From LMUY01 sp965276785 (GTDB lineage: Bacteria > Pseudomonadota > Alphaproteobacteria > Acetobacterales > Acetobacteraceae), in NCBI GenBank assembly GCA_965276785.1, contig OZ255629.1, positions 558,001 to 622,000 of the forward strand: 64,000 nt of DNA. The letters run 5' to 3'. The translations under genes and the position numbers were made by a program. Below are positions 20,065-28,078 of the stretch, in pieces. The notes beneath the pieces are model-generated. The model saw nothing but the letters and a program-made list of their open reading frames with translations. It ran no database searches and had not been told where the DNA came from. Within the stretch, counting starts at the first letter, position 1. The number at the start of each line of letters is the position of its first letter.

Positions 20065-20098
20065 GCATTCCCGTTGTTTTGACGCCCAGTATAGGGTG

Positions 20099-21214
20099 TC
20101 AGAGCGCCCGTAACCAGTCCATCACCGGTTGCCAGAGCTGCTCGCGGGCCTGCGCGCCCGCCACCATGCCGACATGGCCGGCGGCGGGATGCAGCACCCG
20201 GGCGCCGCGAATGCGCTGGGTCAGCGGCTGGGCACTTTCCGGCGGTACGATGCGGTCGCGTGCGGGCAGGGCGATGAGCGTGGGCAGGTGCAGCGAGGCC
20301 GGGTCTACGGCGATGCCGTCCACGGTCCATTGGCCTCGCGCCGGCAAGTTCTGGCCATACCAGCCGCCGAAGCATTCCTTCGCGACGGGGGCGGCCAGGG
20401 GGACGCCGTCGGCCAGCCAATCCTCGATGGCCACGAACATGCGCGCCCGTTCGCAGGCGGGGTCCAGCCCGGCGAACGCGCGGTATTTCTCGGCCACGCC
20501 CGCGGGGTCGGCGAGGGCGAACAAGGTCTGGATCGCGTCTACCGGGATGGTGCTGCCGGGGGGGAGCGCTGCCGCTTGTTGCCCGAGGGTGGTCGCCGCG
20601 GCAGCGCCGTGAGGCATGCCGGCGTGGAAGTCCCACGGGGTGGCAAGCAGGATCAAGCCAAGCACCCGGCCGGGCTGGCGACAGGCGGCGGCGAGGGCGA
20701 GCAGGCCGCCCATGCAATAGCCCAGCAGGACGGCGGGCGTGCCAAGGGCCGTTATTGCCCGCTCCAGCCGCCCGACGTAGTCCGCCAGGCCGAACCGCCG
20801 TTCCTGCGGCCCGGGCCATCCCCAATCCAGCAGCACGGGGCGGCCGCCGGCAGCCGCCATGTGGCGCAGCATGGAGCGCTCGGGTGCGAGATCCAGCACG
20901 TAGGCGCGATTGATCAGGCTCGGCACCACCACGACGGCCGGGCCCGCGCCGCCGTAGTCGAGCAGGCGGGTCTCGCCCTCGGACCAGACGGTGGCTGGGT
21001 CCGTCAAGCGGCGCTGGTAGGGATGGCGGCGATAGGCGGCGACCCCGGCGACGAAGGCCGGATCAGGTGGGGCCGCGGGCGAGAGCTTCGAGGTGGCGGC
21101 GAAGCTGGTCCCATCCGTCCCGCACAGCATCAGGTGCAGCACCAAGGGCCGTGGGCCCAGCCGCCGCATCGGGGCCGGCGCGTCCGGCCGGTCCGTCATG
21201 CCGGCCGCCATCAT
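20099..21214 (-). CDS. Short PhaC-like polyhydroxyalkanoate synthase / alpha-beta hydrolase
   Basis: A 371-residue alpha/beta-hydrolase related to PHA synthases. The PhaC-type lipase box with Cys nucleophile is GYCMGG near residue 167; the acid is in LPARDRIVPP near 323 and the His in HPAAGHVGMVAG near 348. VVVVPSLINRAYVLDL near 98 is the strand region typical of PhaC. Class I enzymes are about 600 residues, so this is a short form lacking most of the N-terminal domain; class III PhaC has similar size but needs PhaE, which I do not see. Located between phaA and phaR, it is probably involved in polyester metabolism. Confidence 0.75.
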   Translation of the reverse strand: MMAAGMTDRPDAPAPMRRLGPRPLVLHLMLCGTDGTSFAATSKLSPAAPPDPAFVAGVAAYRRHPYQRRLTDPATVWSEGETRLLDYGGAGPAVVVVPSLINRAYVLDLAPERSMLRHMAAAGGRPVLLDWGWPGPQERRFGLADYVGRLERAITALGTPAVLLGYCMGGLLALAAACRQPGRVLGLILLATPWDFHAGMPHGAAAATTLGQQAAALPPGSTIPVDAIQTLFALADPAGVAEKYRAFAGLDPACERARMFVAIEDWLADGVPLAAPVAKECFGGWYGQNLPARGQWTVDGIAVDPASLHLPTLIALPARDRIVPPESAQPLTQRIRGARVLHPAAGHVGMVAGAQAREQLWQPVMDWLRAL

Positions 21215-21341
21215 CGGTGAGGCTGGCCCAGGCCTGGCCGTAGCGTGCCACGAACTCGTGCGCCTCCCGGTCGACCGCGCGTGCTGCGAGTTCGCTTTGC
21301 CAGATGGTGATCCAGTCGTCCGGATTGAATGCGCCGCTCAT
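21063..21341 (-). CDS. Small hypothetical protein overlapping the phaC-like gene
   Basis: A 92-residue frame that begins MSGAFNPDDWITIWQSELAA and AVDREAHEFVARYGQAWASL, which reads like an authentic small amphipathic protein. Its last 50 codons overlap the 5' end of the PhaC-like gene in a different frame. Either the two genes genuinely overlap or a frameshift near 21110-21210 splits one longer PhaC-like N-terminus. A polyester-granule or synthase-partner role is possible given the location, but there is no direct evidence. Confidence 0.5.
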   Translation of the reverse strand: MSGAFNPDDWITIWQSELAARAVDREAHEFVARYGQAWASLTDDGGRHDGPAGRAGPDAAAGPTALGAAPDAVRDGWDQLRRHLEALARGPT

Positions 21342-21354
21342 GGCGGGGGCCGCT

Positions 21355-21414
21355 CCCATCTCGTTCTAGCCCATCTCGTTCTAGCCCATCTCGTTCTAGC
21401 CCATCTCGTTCTAG
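21355..21414. repeat. Four perfect 15-bp tandem repeats
   Basis: The unit CCCATCTCGTTCTAG occurs four times without a mismatch. It lies in the divergent intergenic region between the leftward PhaC-like/small gene and the rightward phaR gene, and its leftmost copy touches the 5' end of the small gene. It could be a set of operator sites or a recent slippage expansion; being a multiple of 3 it keeps an overlapping frame open. Confidence 0.9.
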
Positions 21415-21502
21415 CAATGTGACAACACCATGTCCCAACCATCCCTCTGGGACTACGCCGGCTGTACGGGATCGTGCTACGGTCAACAATATGGAGGATT
21501 CG

Positions 21503-22207
21503 ATGTCAGTTTCCGAGCAGCTTCCAGCCCAGGAGACCCCCCAGCAGGCTCCGGTGGTGGTGAAGAAATACGCCAATCGCCGGCTCTACAACACCGAGAG
21601 CTCGAGCTACATCACGCTCGATAGCCTGGCGGGCATGATCCGCATTGGGCGGGACTTCGTGGTGTACGACGCCAAGACCGGCGAGGACATCACGCGCGGC
21701 GTGTTGACCCAAATCATCGTGGAGGAGGAGAGCAAGGGCCGGGCCATCTTGCCGACCGCCTTCCTCCGGCAAATCATCGGCTTCTATGGCGACAGCATGC
21801 AACAGTTGATGCCGGCGTATCTGGAGCAGGCGATGACCTCCTTTGCGGCGCAGCAGGAGCAAATGCGGGTGGCGATGCAACAGACCATGGGCAACCTGTT
21901 CCCGTTTCCCGGCATGCAGGAAGTCAGCCGGCAGAACATGGCGATGATGGAGCGGGCCATGAGCCTGTTTTCACCATTCTATCGCCAAACGGCGGGGCCG
22001 GCCGCCGGGGCAACGCCGCCGGCCACGCCACCGGTTCAGCAGGCGGACCCGACCGAAGCGCTGCGCCATGAAATCGAGAGCCTCAGGCAGCAACTCGCCG
22101 CGGCCCAATCTGCCGCGCCGGCCGAAACGCCGCGACCGCAATCCGAACCCGCCTCGACGGAGCCTGCTGCCGCCGACCCGCGGCCCGCCGGAGTGACGCC
22201 TCAGTAG
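21503..22207 (+). CDS. phaR: Polyhydroxyalkanoate synthesis repressor PhaR
   Basis: DNA-binding and polymer-binding repressor that controls phasin and PHA genes. 234 residues from the ATG at 21503, chosen because GGAGG lies 5 bp upstream. The N-terminal PHB/PHA accumulation regulator domain is clear: VVVKKYANRRLYNTESSSYI, TLDSLAGMIRIGRDFVVYDA, then ILTQIIVEEE-like. The following 60 residues (IGFYGDSMQQLMPAYLEQAM) match the second conserved domain. The C-terminus is Pro/Ala-rich and low-complexity. Ends overlap by 7 bp with the convergent SYLF gene. Confidence 0.92.
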   Translation: MSVSEQLPAQETPQQAPVVVKKYANRRLYNTESSSYITLDSLAGMIRIGRDFVVYDAKTGEDITRGVLTQIIVEEESKGRAILPTAFLRQIIGFYGDSMQQLMPAYLEQAMTSFAAQQEQMRVAMQQTMGNLFPFPGMQEVSRQNMAMMERAMSLFSPFYRQTAGPAAGATPPATPPVQQADPTEALRHEIESLRQQLAAAQSAAPAETPRPQSEPASTEPAAADPRPAGVTPQ

Positions 22208-23028
22208 TGCATCTGCGACGTCGGCGGCGGCAGCGGTTGACGCGTGACCTGGGCGTAAGGTGAGTTCGACGGCGGCGGCAAGGCGGCGGATTGCACCGGT
22301 GCTGGCGGCTGGGCTGCCGACAGGGGCAGCGGCTGCTGGGTCAATGGCGGCACGCTGCCATAGCGGCTCAACACCTCGCGCAGCGGGGCCGCGCCCGGAT
22401 TGTTGGCGTCCATCGAAATGACGATCTGCTGCGCCGCCTCTTCGCGGCCGTAATAGGCCCGGTTGGACGCGCTGTCGGCGGCCATCACGCTGCCGGACAG
22501 CGAAATGCCGGCAAACAGGCCGCGCGACCGAGTGAACCCCACGATGTCCGCGCCGGCCGCGGTGGTGGTGTCGCCTTCCACGCCGCCACCCCATTGGACG
22601 AACACGGCGCCGGCATCGGCGCCGAGCTTGAACTGGTCGTCCAGCACCGCGCGCAGGCCGCGGTCGGTTAGGATTATAAGCATTAACTCGCTATCCTGCA
22701 GCCCGGCCTGAAAACCGAACGACCCGGCGGCGATAGTGTAGAACGCCGGCGACGACCAGGAGCCGTTGCCGTCACGCGCCACCAGCACGCAGGAACCGCC
22801 TTGCGCGCCGAACAGGAAGCCGGCCCGGAATACGCGCGGGCAGATCATGGTGGCGCGAGCACGCCGCAATACGGATTGGGCATCGTGGCCGTTCTGGTCG
22901 TTTAGCATGTCCTGCGCGGCGAGGGTGGATCGGTCGACCAATTCCTGCTCGGAGCGCTGCGCCTGCGCGAGGGCAGGAACTCCCACCAGCAAAGCGACGC
23001 CCGCCATTGCGGAGCAAAAACGGTTCAT
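22201..23028 (-). CDS. Secreted SYLF (Ysc84-type) lipid-binding domain protein
   Basis: A 275-residue exported protein. The start at 23028 gives an N-terminal signal peptide (FCSAMAGVALLVGVPALAQA, cleaved near residue 23); longer versions of the frame have no support. Residues 30-205 match the SYLF/Ysc84 domain: RARATMICPRVFRAGFLFG, SSPAFYTIAAGSFGFQAGLQ and RSRGLFAGISLSG. The C-terminal 60 residues are Pro/Gln-rich. Bacterial homologues are periplasmic and of uncertain function; lipid binding is known from eukaryotic members. Confidence 0.85.
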   Translation of the reverse strand: MNRFCSAMAGVALLVGVPALAQAQRSEQELVDRSTLAAQDMLNDQNGHDAQSVLRRARATMICPRVFRAGFLFGAQGGSCVLVARDGNGSWSSPAFYTIAAGSFGFQAGLQDSELMLIILTDRGLRAVLDDQFKLGADAGAVFVQWGGGVEGDTTTAAGADIVGFTRSRGLFAGISLSGSVMAADSASNRAYYGREEAAQQIVISMDANNPGAAPLREVLSRYGSVPPLTQQPLPLSAAQPPAPVQSAALPPPSNSPYAQVTRQPLPPPTSQMHY

Positions 23029-23265
23029 GGCAGCTTTCTCCCGTGTGCCGAGTCGCAGAGACTTATAGCGGGTCACGGGGGCGTTACAAAGAAAAGTTGA
23101 GGCGGCGCTGGAGATTTGTTGGCTAGCGTGAGGAAATGAAACCCGTTTGGCTCCGCATGCGCCTTCAATGCCGGCCGCTTCCGCTAGCGCGAGAGGGCCG
23201 ATCACCTGCTTGCGTCCTGTGCGCCGGCATGATTTGGCTGGCTCGCCATAGCTTGGGTCACCGTC

Positions 23266-24495
23266 ATGTCGCCGTCGCTGCATCTGGCGGCCATCAATCT
23301 CTTCACCGGGGACATCCAGGGCGGGCTGGGACCGTTCCTGTCGACCTGGCTGGCGCAGGATGGCCATTGGAGCCCACGCCGGATCGGCCTGGTCACCACC
23401 GTGGCGGGGTTGGCGACCCTGGCCTTGAACGCCCCCGCCGGCGCGCTCGCCGACCGGACCGGCCGGCCACGGCTGCTGCTTGGGCTGGCTTGCGGCGCCA
23501 TCCTACTCGGCACCGGCCTGTTGTTCGCGGCGGACAGCTTCGTCACCGTGCTGGCCGCTCAACTGCTCGCCGCGTCCGGCGGCACGCTGTTGATGCCCGC
23601 GCTCACCTCCCTCACCTTGGGCATCGTCGGCAAGGCGCGGTTTCCGGCGCAGCAGGGCCGCAACCAAGCGTTCAACCATGCGGGCATCGTCTCCGCCGCG
23701 CTGTTGATTGCCGCCGGCGGCGCGCTAGGCCGCTCGGATACTGCGTTCCTGGTGTTCGGCGCCATGACGCTAGCGGCCATCGCCGCTGTTGTCGCCACGC
23801 CGGCGCGGGCGTGGAACGGCCGCCGGGCGCATGGCTGGCAGGAGGACGAGCCCGACGAGCAGGACCGCAGGCATCCGGTCCGCGCCGTGCTCGGCAACAC
23901 GCAATTGCTGCTGCTGGCCTTGGCCTTGGCGCTGTTCAATCTTGGCAATGGCGCGATGCTGTCGCTGCTGGGGCAACACCTGGTGGCGAACGGCGCCAGA
24001 GCCACCGGGTGGGTGGCTACCTATGTGGTCGTCGCGCAGGTCACCATGATCCCGGTGGCACTCTGGGCCGGCTCGCTGGCCGACAAACGCGGGCGCCGCC
24101 ACCTACTGGTAATCGCCTGCGCCGCGCTGCTGGTGCGAGGCGTCCTCTCCGCACTGGTCACCGCTCCCGGCTGGCTGATCCCGGCCGAAGTGCTGGATGG
24201 CGTCGGCTCCGGTTTGCTGGGAGTGGCCGTTCCCGTCTTGGTCGCGGACCTGACCTGGTGCAGCGGCCGCACCCAGACCGCTCTGGGCGCGGTGAATGCG
24301 CTGCAAGGCCTGGGCGGCGCGTTGTCGGGCGTGGTCAGCGGCCTCCTCGTCGATTGGCTGAGCTGGACTGGCGCGTTCCTAGCCCTCTCCGCCTGCGCCG
24401 CCGCTGCCTTGGCGGTGGCGATTGGGCTGGAGGAGACTCGCGAGAAGACCACCCGCTACGCCCCCGCTACTGCATCACGGGCGCCAGCTCGGTAA
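23266..24495 (+). CDS. MFS transporter
   Basis: A 409-residue major facilitator with about 12 hydrophobic segments. The cytoplasmic loop 2-3 motif appears as GALADRTGRPRLLLG near residue 66, and its repeat as GSLADKRGRRHLLV near 268. There are no motifs that fix the substrate. It converges with the aldo/keto reductase gene, overlapping it by 29 bp at the 3' ends. The 237-bp region upstream shows no other gene. Confidence 0.85.
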   Translation: MSPSLHLAAINLFTGDIQGGLGPFLSTWLAQDGHWSPRRIGLVTTVAGLATLALNAPAGALADRTGRPRLLLGLACGAILLGTGLLFAADSFVTVLAAQLLAASGGTLLMPALTSLTLGIVGKARFPAQQGRNQAFNHAGIVSAALLIAAGGALGRSDTAFLVFGAMTLAAIAAVVATPARAWNGRRAHGWQEDEPDEQDRRHPVRAVLGNTQLLLLALALALFNLGNGAMLSLLGQHLVANGARATGWVATYVVVAQVTMIPVALWAGSLADKRGRRHLLVIACAALLVRGVLSALVTAPGWLIPAEVLDGVGSGLLGVAVPVLVADLTWCSGRTQTALGAVNALQGLGGALSGVVSGLLVDWLSWTGAFLALSACAAAALAVAIGLEETREKTTRYAPATASRAPAR

Positions 24496-25501
24496 CCGAA
24501 GGCACGTCCTCGCCCAGCCAGTCCGGGTTCTTGGCGGTGCCGTCGAAGGTGGCGCTGGTCTTGAACAGCTCGAACTTGCCCGCCAGCGCGTAGGGACGGC
24601 TGCGGCCGAGCAGCTCGGCCAGCGCCGCCGGGTCGAGCGGCTGGAAGCTGCGCACCGCCTCGAAGGCTTGATCGAGGTCGCGTTGACTTTCCATCCCCGT
24701 GATGACGGTGGAGGTGGGCAGGTTCAGCGAGTAGTGCAGGTACTCGACCGGCTGGATCGGCGCTTGGCTTTTCAGGATCACGCCGTCGGCAAAGGTTTTC
24801 ATGCCGAGCACCGCAATGCCCTGGTCCACCAAATGCGGCAGCACGAGATGGGCAAAGCTGCGGAAGTGCGCGTCCATGACGTTGAGCGGCATCTGCACCG
24901 CATCGAAGTGGAAGCCGTTTTCGGCGGCCACTGCGAGCATCTGCAAGTGGATGCGCGGATCCTTATGCCCGGTGAAGCCGATGTAGCGCAGCTTGCCCGC
25001 CTGTTTGGCCGCCACGAAGGCTTCCATCGCCCCGCCCTCGGCAAAGATGCGGTCGGGATCGTCGAACCGCAGGATTTCGTGGTGCTGGATCAGGTCGATC
25101 CGGTCGGTGCGCATGCGCTTGAGCGAGGTGTCGATCTGGCTGGCGGCTTCCTGCTTGGTACGGCCGTCGATCTTGGTCATCAGGAACACGCGGTCGCGGT
25201 AGCCGCTCTGGTCGAGCGCCACGCCGGCGCGCAGCTCGGACCGGCCCTTGTTGTAGTCCCAGCAATTGTCGATGAAGTTGATGCCGCGGTCGATCCCCTG
25301 GTGAATCAGGCGGACGGCTTCGTCGTCGCTCACGGCGGACTTGCCGAGATGAAAGCCACCCATGCCGATGGCGGAGATGCGTTCCTCCGTGCGGCCGAAG
25401 CGGCGATACAGCATGTCGCCCCGCCGCTCTCCAGGGTCGGCGAGCCGGGGCAGGGCGGCCGGGTCGGCGATCACGGTCGTGGGCAGGGCGGGATGATCCA
25501 T
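24467..25501 (-). CDS. Aldo/keto reductase
   Basis: NADPH-dependent (beta/alpha)8 oxidoreductase, 344 residues. The ATG at 25501 is preferred to an upstream TTG because GGAGG lies 7 bp before it. The catalytic tetrad is visible: Asp and Tyr in NFIDNCWDYNKGRSE near residue 80, Lys in LMTKIDG near 115 and His in RIDLIQHHE near 147. The N-terminal LYRRFGRTEERISAIGMGGF is typical for the YeaE/perakine-type AKRs. Substrate unknown. Confidence 0.87.
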   Translation of the reverse strand: MDHPALPTTVIADPAALPRLADPGERRGDMLYRRFGRTEERISAIGMGGFHLGKSAVSDDEAVRLIHQGIDRGINFIDNCWDYNKGRSELRAGVALDQSGYRDRVFLMTKIDGRTKQEAASQIDTSLKRMRTDRIDLIQHHEILRFDDPDRIFAEGGAMEAFVAAKQAGKLRYIGFTGHKDPRIHLQMLAVAAENGFHFDAVQMPLNVMDAHFRSFAHLVLPHLVDQGIAVLGMKTFADGVILKSQAPIQPVEYLHYSLNLPTSTVITGMESQRDLDQAFEAVRSFQPLDPAALAELLGRSRPYALAGKFELFKTSATFDGTAKNPDWLGEDVPSVTELAPVMQ

Positions 25502-25563
25502 GGGCAAGTCCTCCAAGCCGAGCTAAGTCGCTTTGCCCGGCGCCAGTTGCAAGAATACGAGCG

Positions 25564-26628
25564 TCACCGTCCCCGCCGCATCGCGCCCATCAGGCCGAAC
25601 GCCAGCAATCCGAGCGCCAAGCGCACGGGGGCCGGGCTCTTGGTTATGGACCAGTGCACGCTGCTGCGGAGCGACTCGCGGTCGAACGGCCCATGCATGC
25701 CCGCCGGGCGCGAGGACGCCCCATCGATGTTCGGGTCGCGCGCTGCCGCCACTTTCTTGTTGCGCGTGGTCTGGCTGACCTTGCCGACCGCGGCGCCGAG
25801 GTAATCCACCATCCCGGGCACGACCCTGTTAGCGCCAGCCAGGAGGTCGGTCACCCCCGTCACCCGCCACTCGCGGCGCCGTTCGCCGGTGGCGGCCAGG
25901 AAGATGGCTTCACCGATCAGCTCGGGCTGAAACACCGGGGGCGGCGGGCGCGGCGATTTCGCAAAACTGGTGCCGGCATGGCTGTAGAACGGCGTGTTCA
26001 CCGCGGGCGGGTGAACCATCGTTACATGCACCGCCGAACGCTGGCTCAGCAGGTCCGACCGCAACGCTTCAGTGAAGCCGCGCAGGCCGTATTTGGAGGC
26101 GGAATAAGCCGACTGCATCGGCGCGCCGCGGTAGGAGATGGCTGAGAGCACCTGGACGATGGTGCCCCGGTTGCGCGGCTGCATGCGCCGCAGCGCCGTC
26201 CTGGTGCCGTTGGCGGTGCCGATCAGGTTGACCTCGATAATCCGGCGGAACGCATCTTCCGGCATATCGCTGAACGGCCCGAAGTAGCCGATCGCGGCAT
26301 TGTTCACCCAAACCTCGAGCGGCCCGAGTTCGGCCTCGATCTCGGCCGCCGCCTGCTCCAGCGCTGCCGCGTCGCTCACATCGGCCGCGGCGGCATGGGC
26401 GCTGCCGCCAGCCTCCTCCACCAGCCGCTTGGCATCCGCCAGCGCCTCGTGGCCGCGCCCCACCAGCCCCACTCGCCAGCCATTGCCGCCGAAATGAACT
26501 GCCGCCGCCAGTCCAATGCCTGACCCGGCGCCGGTGATCACCACCGTTTTCGCCGGCCGGCTTGGGTGCGGCACCATCGCGGTGCCGGAGGGGGATTGTG
26601 CCACGCGCATTTCTCCGATCTGAGCCAT
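25564..26628 (-). CDS. Short-chain dehydrogenase with C-terminal membrane-like tail
   Basis: SDR oxidoreductase of about 354 residues. Cofactor motif VVITGAGSGIGLAAAVHF near residue 30, NNAAIGYFGPF near 108 and the active-site YSASKYGLRGF near 180. Beyond the normal SDR core (about 250 residues) there is an extension of about 90 residues ending in a hydrophobic stretch APVRLALGLLAFGLMGAM and RRGR, suggesting a membrane-anchored tail. The start is uncertain: ATGs at 26628 and 26610 are both plausible, and the frame runs further upstream without similarity. Confidence 0.82.
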   Translation of the reverse strand: MAQIGEMRVAQSPSGTAMVPHPSRPAKTVVITGAGSGIGLAAAVHFGGNGWRVGLVGRGHEALADAKRLVEEAGGSAHAAAADVSDAAALEQAAAEIEAELGPLEVWVNNAAIGYFGPFSDMPEDAFRRIIEVNLIGTANGTRTALRRMQPRNRGTIVQVLSAISYRGAPMQSAYSASKYGLRGFTEALRSDLLSQRSAVHVTMVHPPAVNTPFYSHAGTSFAKSPRPPPPVFQPELIGEAIFLAATGERRREWRVTGVTDLLAGANRVVPGMVDYLGAAVGKVSQTTRNKKVAAARDPNIDGASSRPAGMHGPFDRESLRSSVHWSITKSPAPVRLALGLLAFGLMGAMRRGR

Positions 26629-26761
26629 TGATAAGCGCGCCAACGTTCCGGCCGGGTCACAGTTGGCGCTCCCGGCGCCTCCCACACGACACAGTGAGGT
26701 GGAGCGGCTGTGCCGGCGCCGATAGACTCGGGCTGCGCCGAGTCGATTGCGGAGGAACCCC

Positions 26762-26956
26762 ATGCCCAAACTCACCACGCGGCAGACGGTCGTGCCGCTC
26801 TGGCATTATCAATGCCCCGAATGCGGTTTCGGCGATCAGGAGACTGGCTTTCACGCCGCAACCGAGGCGATCTACTGCGAAATCTGCCTCGAAGACGCCC
26901 GCAGCGTGCGGCTGAAACGCTGGCCGGCCGAGCCGCCGGAGCCAGCCGAGGGCTGA
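26762..26956 (+). CDS. Small zinc-ribbon-like protein
   Basis: A 64-residue protein preceded by a good ribosome site (GGAGGAAC, 5 bp before the ATG). It contains two cysteine pairs, HYQCPECGFGD and YCEICLED, 24 residues apart, which would form a zinc ribbon. Function unknown. It is the only well-supported frame between the divergent SDR gene and accA and lies 60 bp upstream of accA. Confidence 0.65.
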   Translation: MPKLTTRQTVVPLWHYQCPECGFGDQETGFHAATEAIYCEICLEDARSVRLKRWPAEPPEPAEG

Positions 26957-27016
26957 TCGCGCCTCCGAGGGCCGGCCCCTGGCGCGGCACAACCGTTGCG
27001 GCTACAGCAGCGCGCC

Positions 27017-27973
27017 ATGCGACCGTTCCTGGACTTCGAGAAACCCATTGCCGAGTTGGAAGGCAAGATCGAGGAACTGCGGACCCTGCAGGAACCCGGC
27101 GGCATCAACATCGCCGAGGAAATCGCCCGCCTTACCGACAAGGCCGACAAACAGCTTCGCGCCACTTATGCCAAGCTGACGCCCTGGCAGAAAACCCAGG
27201 TTGCCCGCCATCCCGATCGCCCCAAGGCGCTGGCCTATCTCGGCGCCCTGATCACCGACCTCGTGCCGCTGGCAGGCGACCGTGCCTTCGCGGAGGACGC
27301 AGCCATCGTGGGCGGCCTCGGCCGGTTTGCAGGGCGCCCGGTGGTGGTGATCGGCACCGAGAAGGGCGAGGACACGGAAGGCCGGGTGCGCCACAACTTC
27401 GGCATGGCCAAACCCGAGGGCTATCGCAAGGCGCGGCGGCTGCTGGAGCTTGCCGGCCAATTCCGCCTCCCCGTGCTTACCTTCGTCGACACCGCCGGCG
27501 CCTTTCCCGGCGTAGAGGCCGAGGCGCGCGGCCAGGCGGAAGCGATCGCCCGCTCGATCGAGGCTTGTTTGCAAGCGCCGGTGCCGATCGTGGCCACCAT
27601 AATCGGCGAGGGCGGCTCCGGCGGTGCCATTGCCTTGGCAGCCGGGGATCGCGTGCTGATGCTGGAACATGCCATTTATTCGGTGATTTCCCCCGAGGGC
27701 TGTGCCTCCATCCTCTGGCGCGACACCGCCCAGGCGGCCGCGGCCGCCGAGGCGCTGCGGCTCACGGCCGAGGATTTGCGCACCCATCGCCTGGTGGACA
27801 CGGTGGTGGGCGAGCCGATCGGGGGCGCCCATCGCGACCCGGCCGCCACGCTGGCCACGGTCGGGGAGGCGGTGCGGCTGGCGCTGGCAAGCCTGGACGG
27901 CCTGGACGGCGCGACCTTGATCGCCCGCCGACGGGAGAAATTCCTCGCCATGGGGCGGGAAGGGGTGGTTTGA
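27017..27973 (+). CDS. accA: Acetyl-CoA carboxylase carboxyltransferase subunit alpha
   Basis: Alpha subunit of the carboxyltransferase that transfers CO2 from biotin to acetyl-CoA, the first committed step of fatty-acid synthesis. 318 residues from the ATG of MRPFLDFEKPIAELEGKIEE; upstream in-frame TTG is not supported by similarity. The family core is clear: GRPVVVIGTEKG near 115, RHNFGMAKPEGYRKA near 135, FVDTAGAFPGVEAE near 160, the oxyanion GEGGSGGAIAL near 205 and SVISPEGCASILW near 230. Confidence 0.95.
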   Translation: MRPFLDFEKPIAELEGKIEELRTLQEPGGINIAEEIARLTDKADKQLRATYAKLTPWQKTQVARHPDRPKALAYLGALITDLVPLAGDRAFAEDAAIVGGLGRFAGRPVVVIGTEKGEDTEGRVRHNFGMAKPEGYRKARRLLELAGQFRLPVLTFVDTAGAFPGVEAEARGQAEAIARSIEACLQAPVPIVATIIGEGGSGGAIALAAGDRVLMLEHAIYSVISPEGCASILWRDTAQAAAAAEALRLTAEDLRTHRLVDTVVGEPIGGAHRDPAATLATVGEAVRLALASLDGLDGATLIARRREKFLAMGREGVV

Positions 27974-28040
27974 CCCGATCGTTCGACCCTGGCAGGGCGC
28001 CGTGCGCGCGGGAATCATCAGCCTCTTAAACAAAGGGTTG

Positions 28041-28078
28041 GAGCATCGGCGCTTCGCCTATCAGAAGCGATCGCGCTT
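28041..28078. repeat. Palindromic repeat, GATCGCTTC family (copy 1)
   Basis: Imperfect inverted repeat with arms GAGCATCGGCGCTTC and GAAGCGATCGCGCTT around the 8-nt loop GCCTATCA, ending at the stop of the leftward MFS gene. Read on the other strand it matches the copy at 31949-31986, including the loop (TGATAGGC versus TGGTAGGC). It probably serves as a bidirectional terminator between accA and the MFS gene. Confidence 0.6.

Noticed and set aside
25564..26778. 404-residue version of the SDR protein
   Set aside because: The first 50 residues are Arg-rich, unlike any SDR N-terminus, and overlap the likely promoter region of the divergent zinc-ribbon gene.
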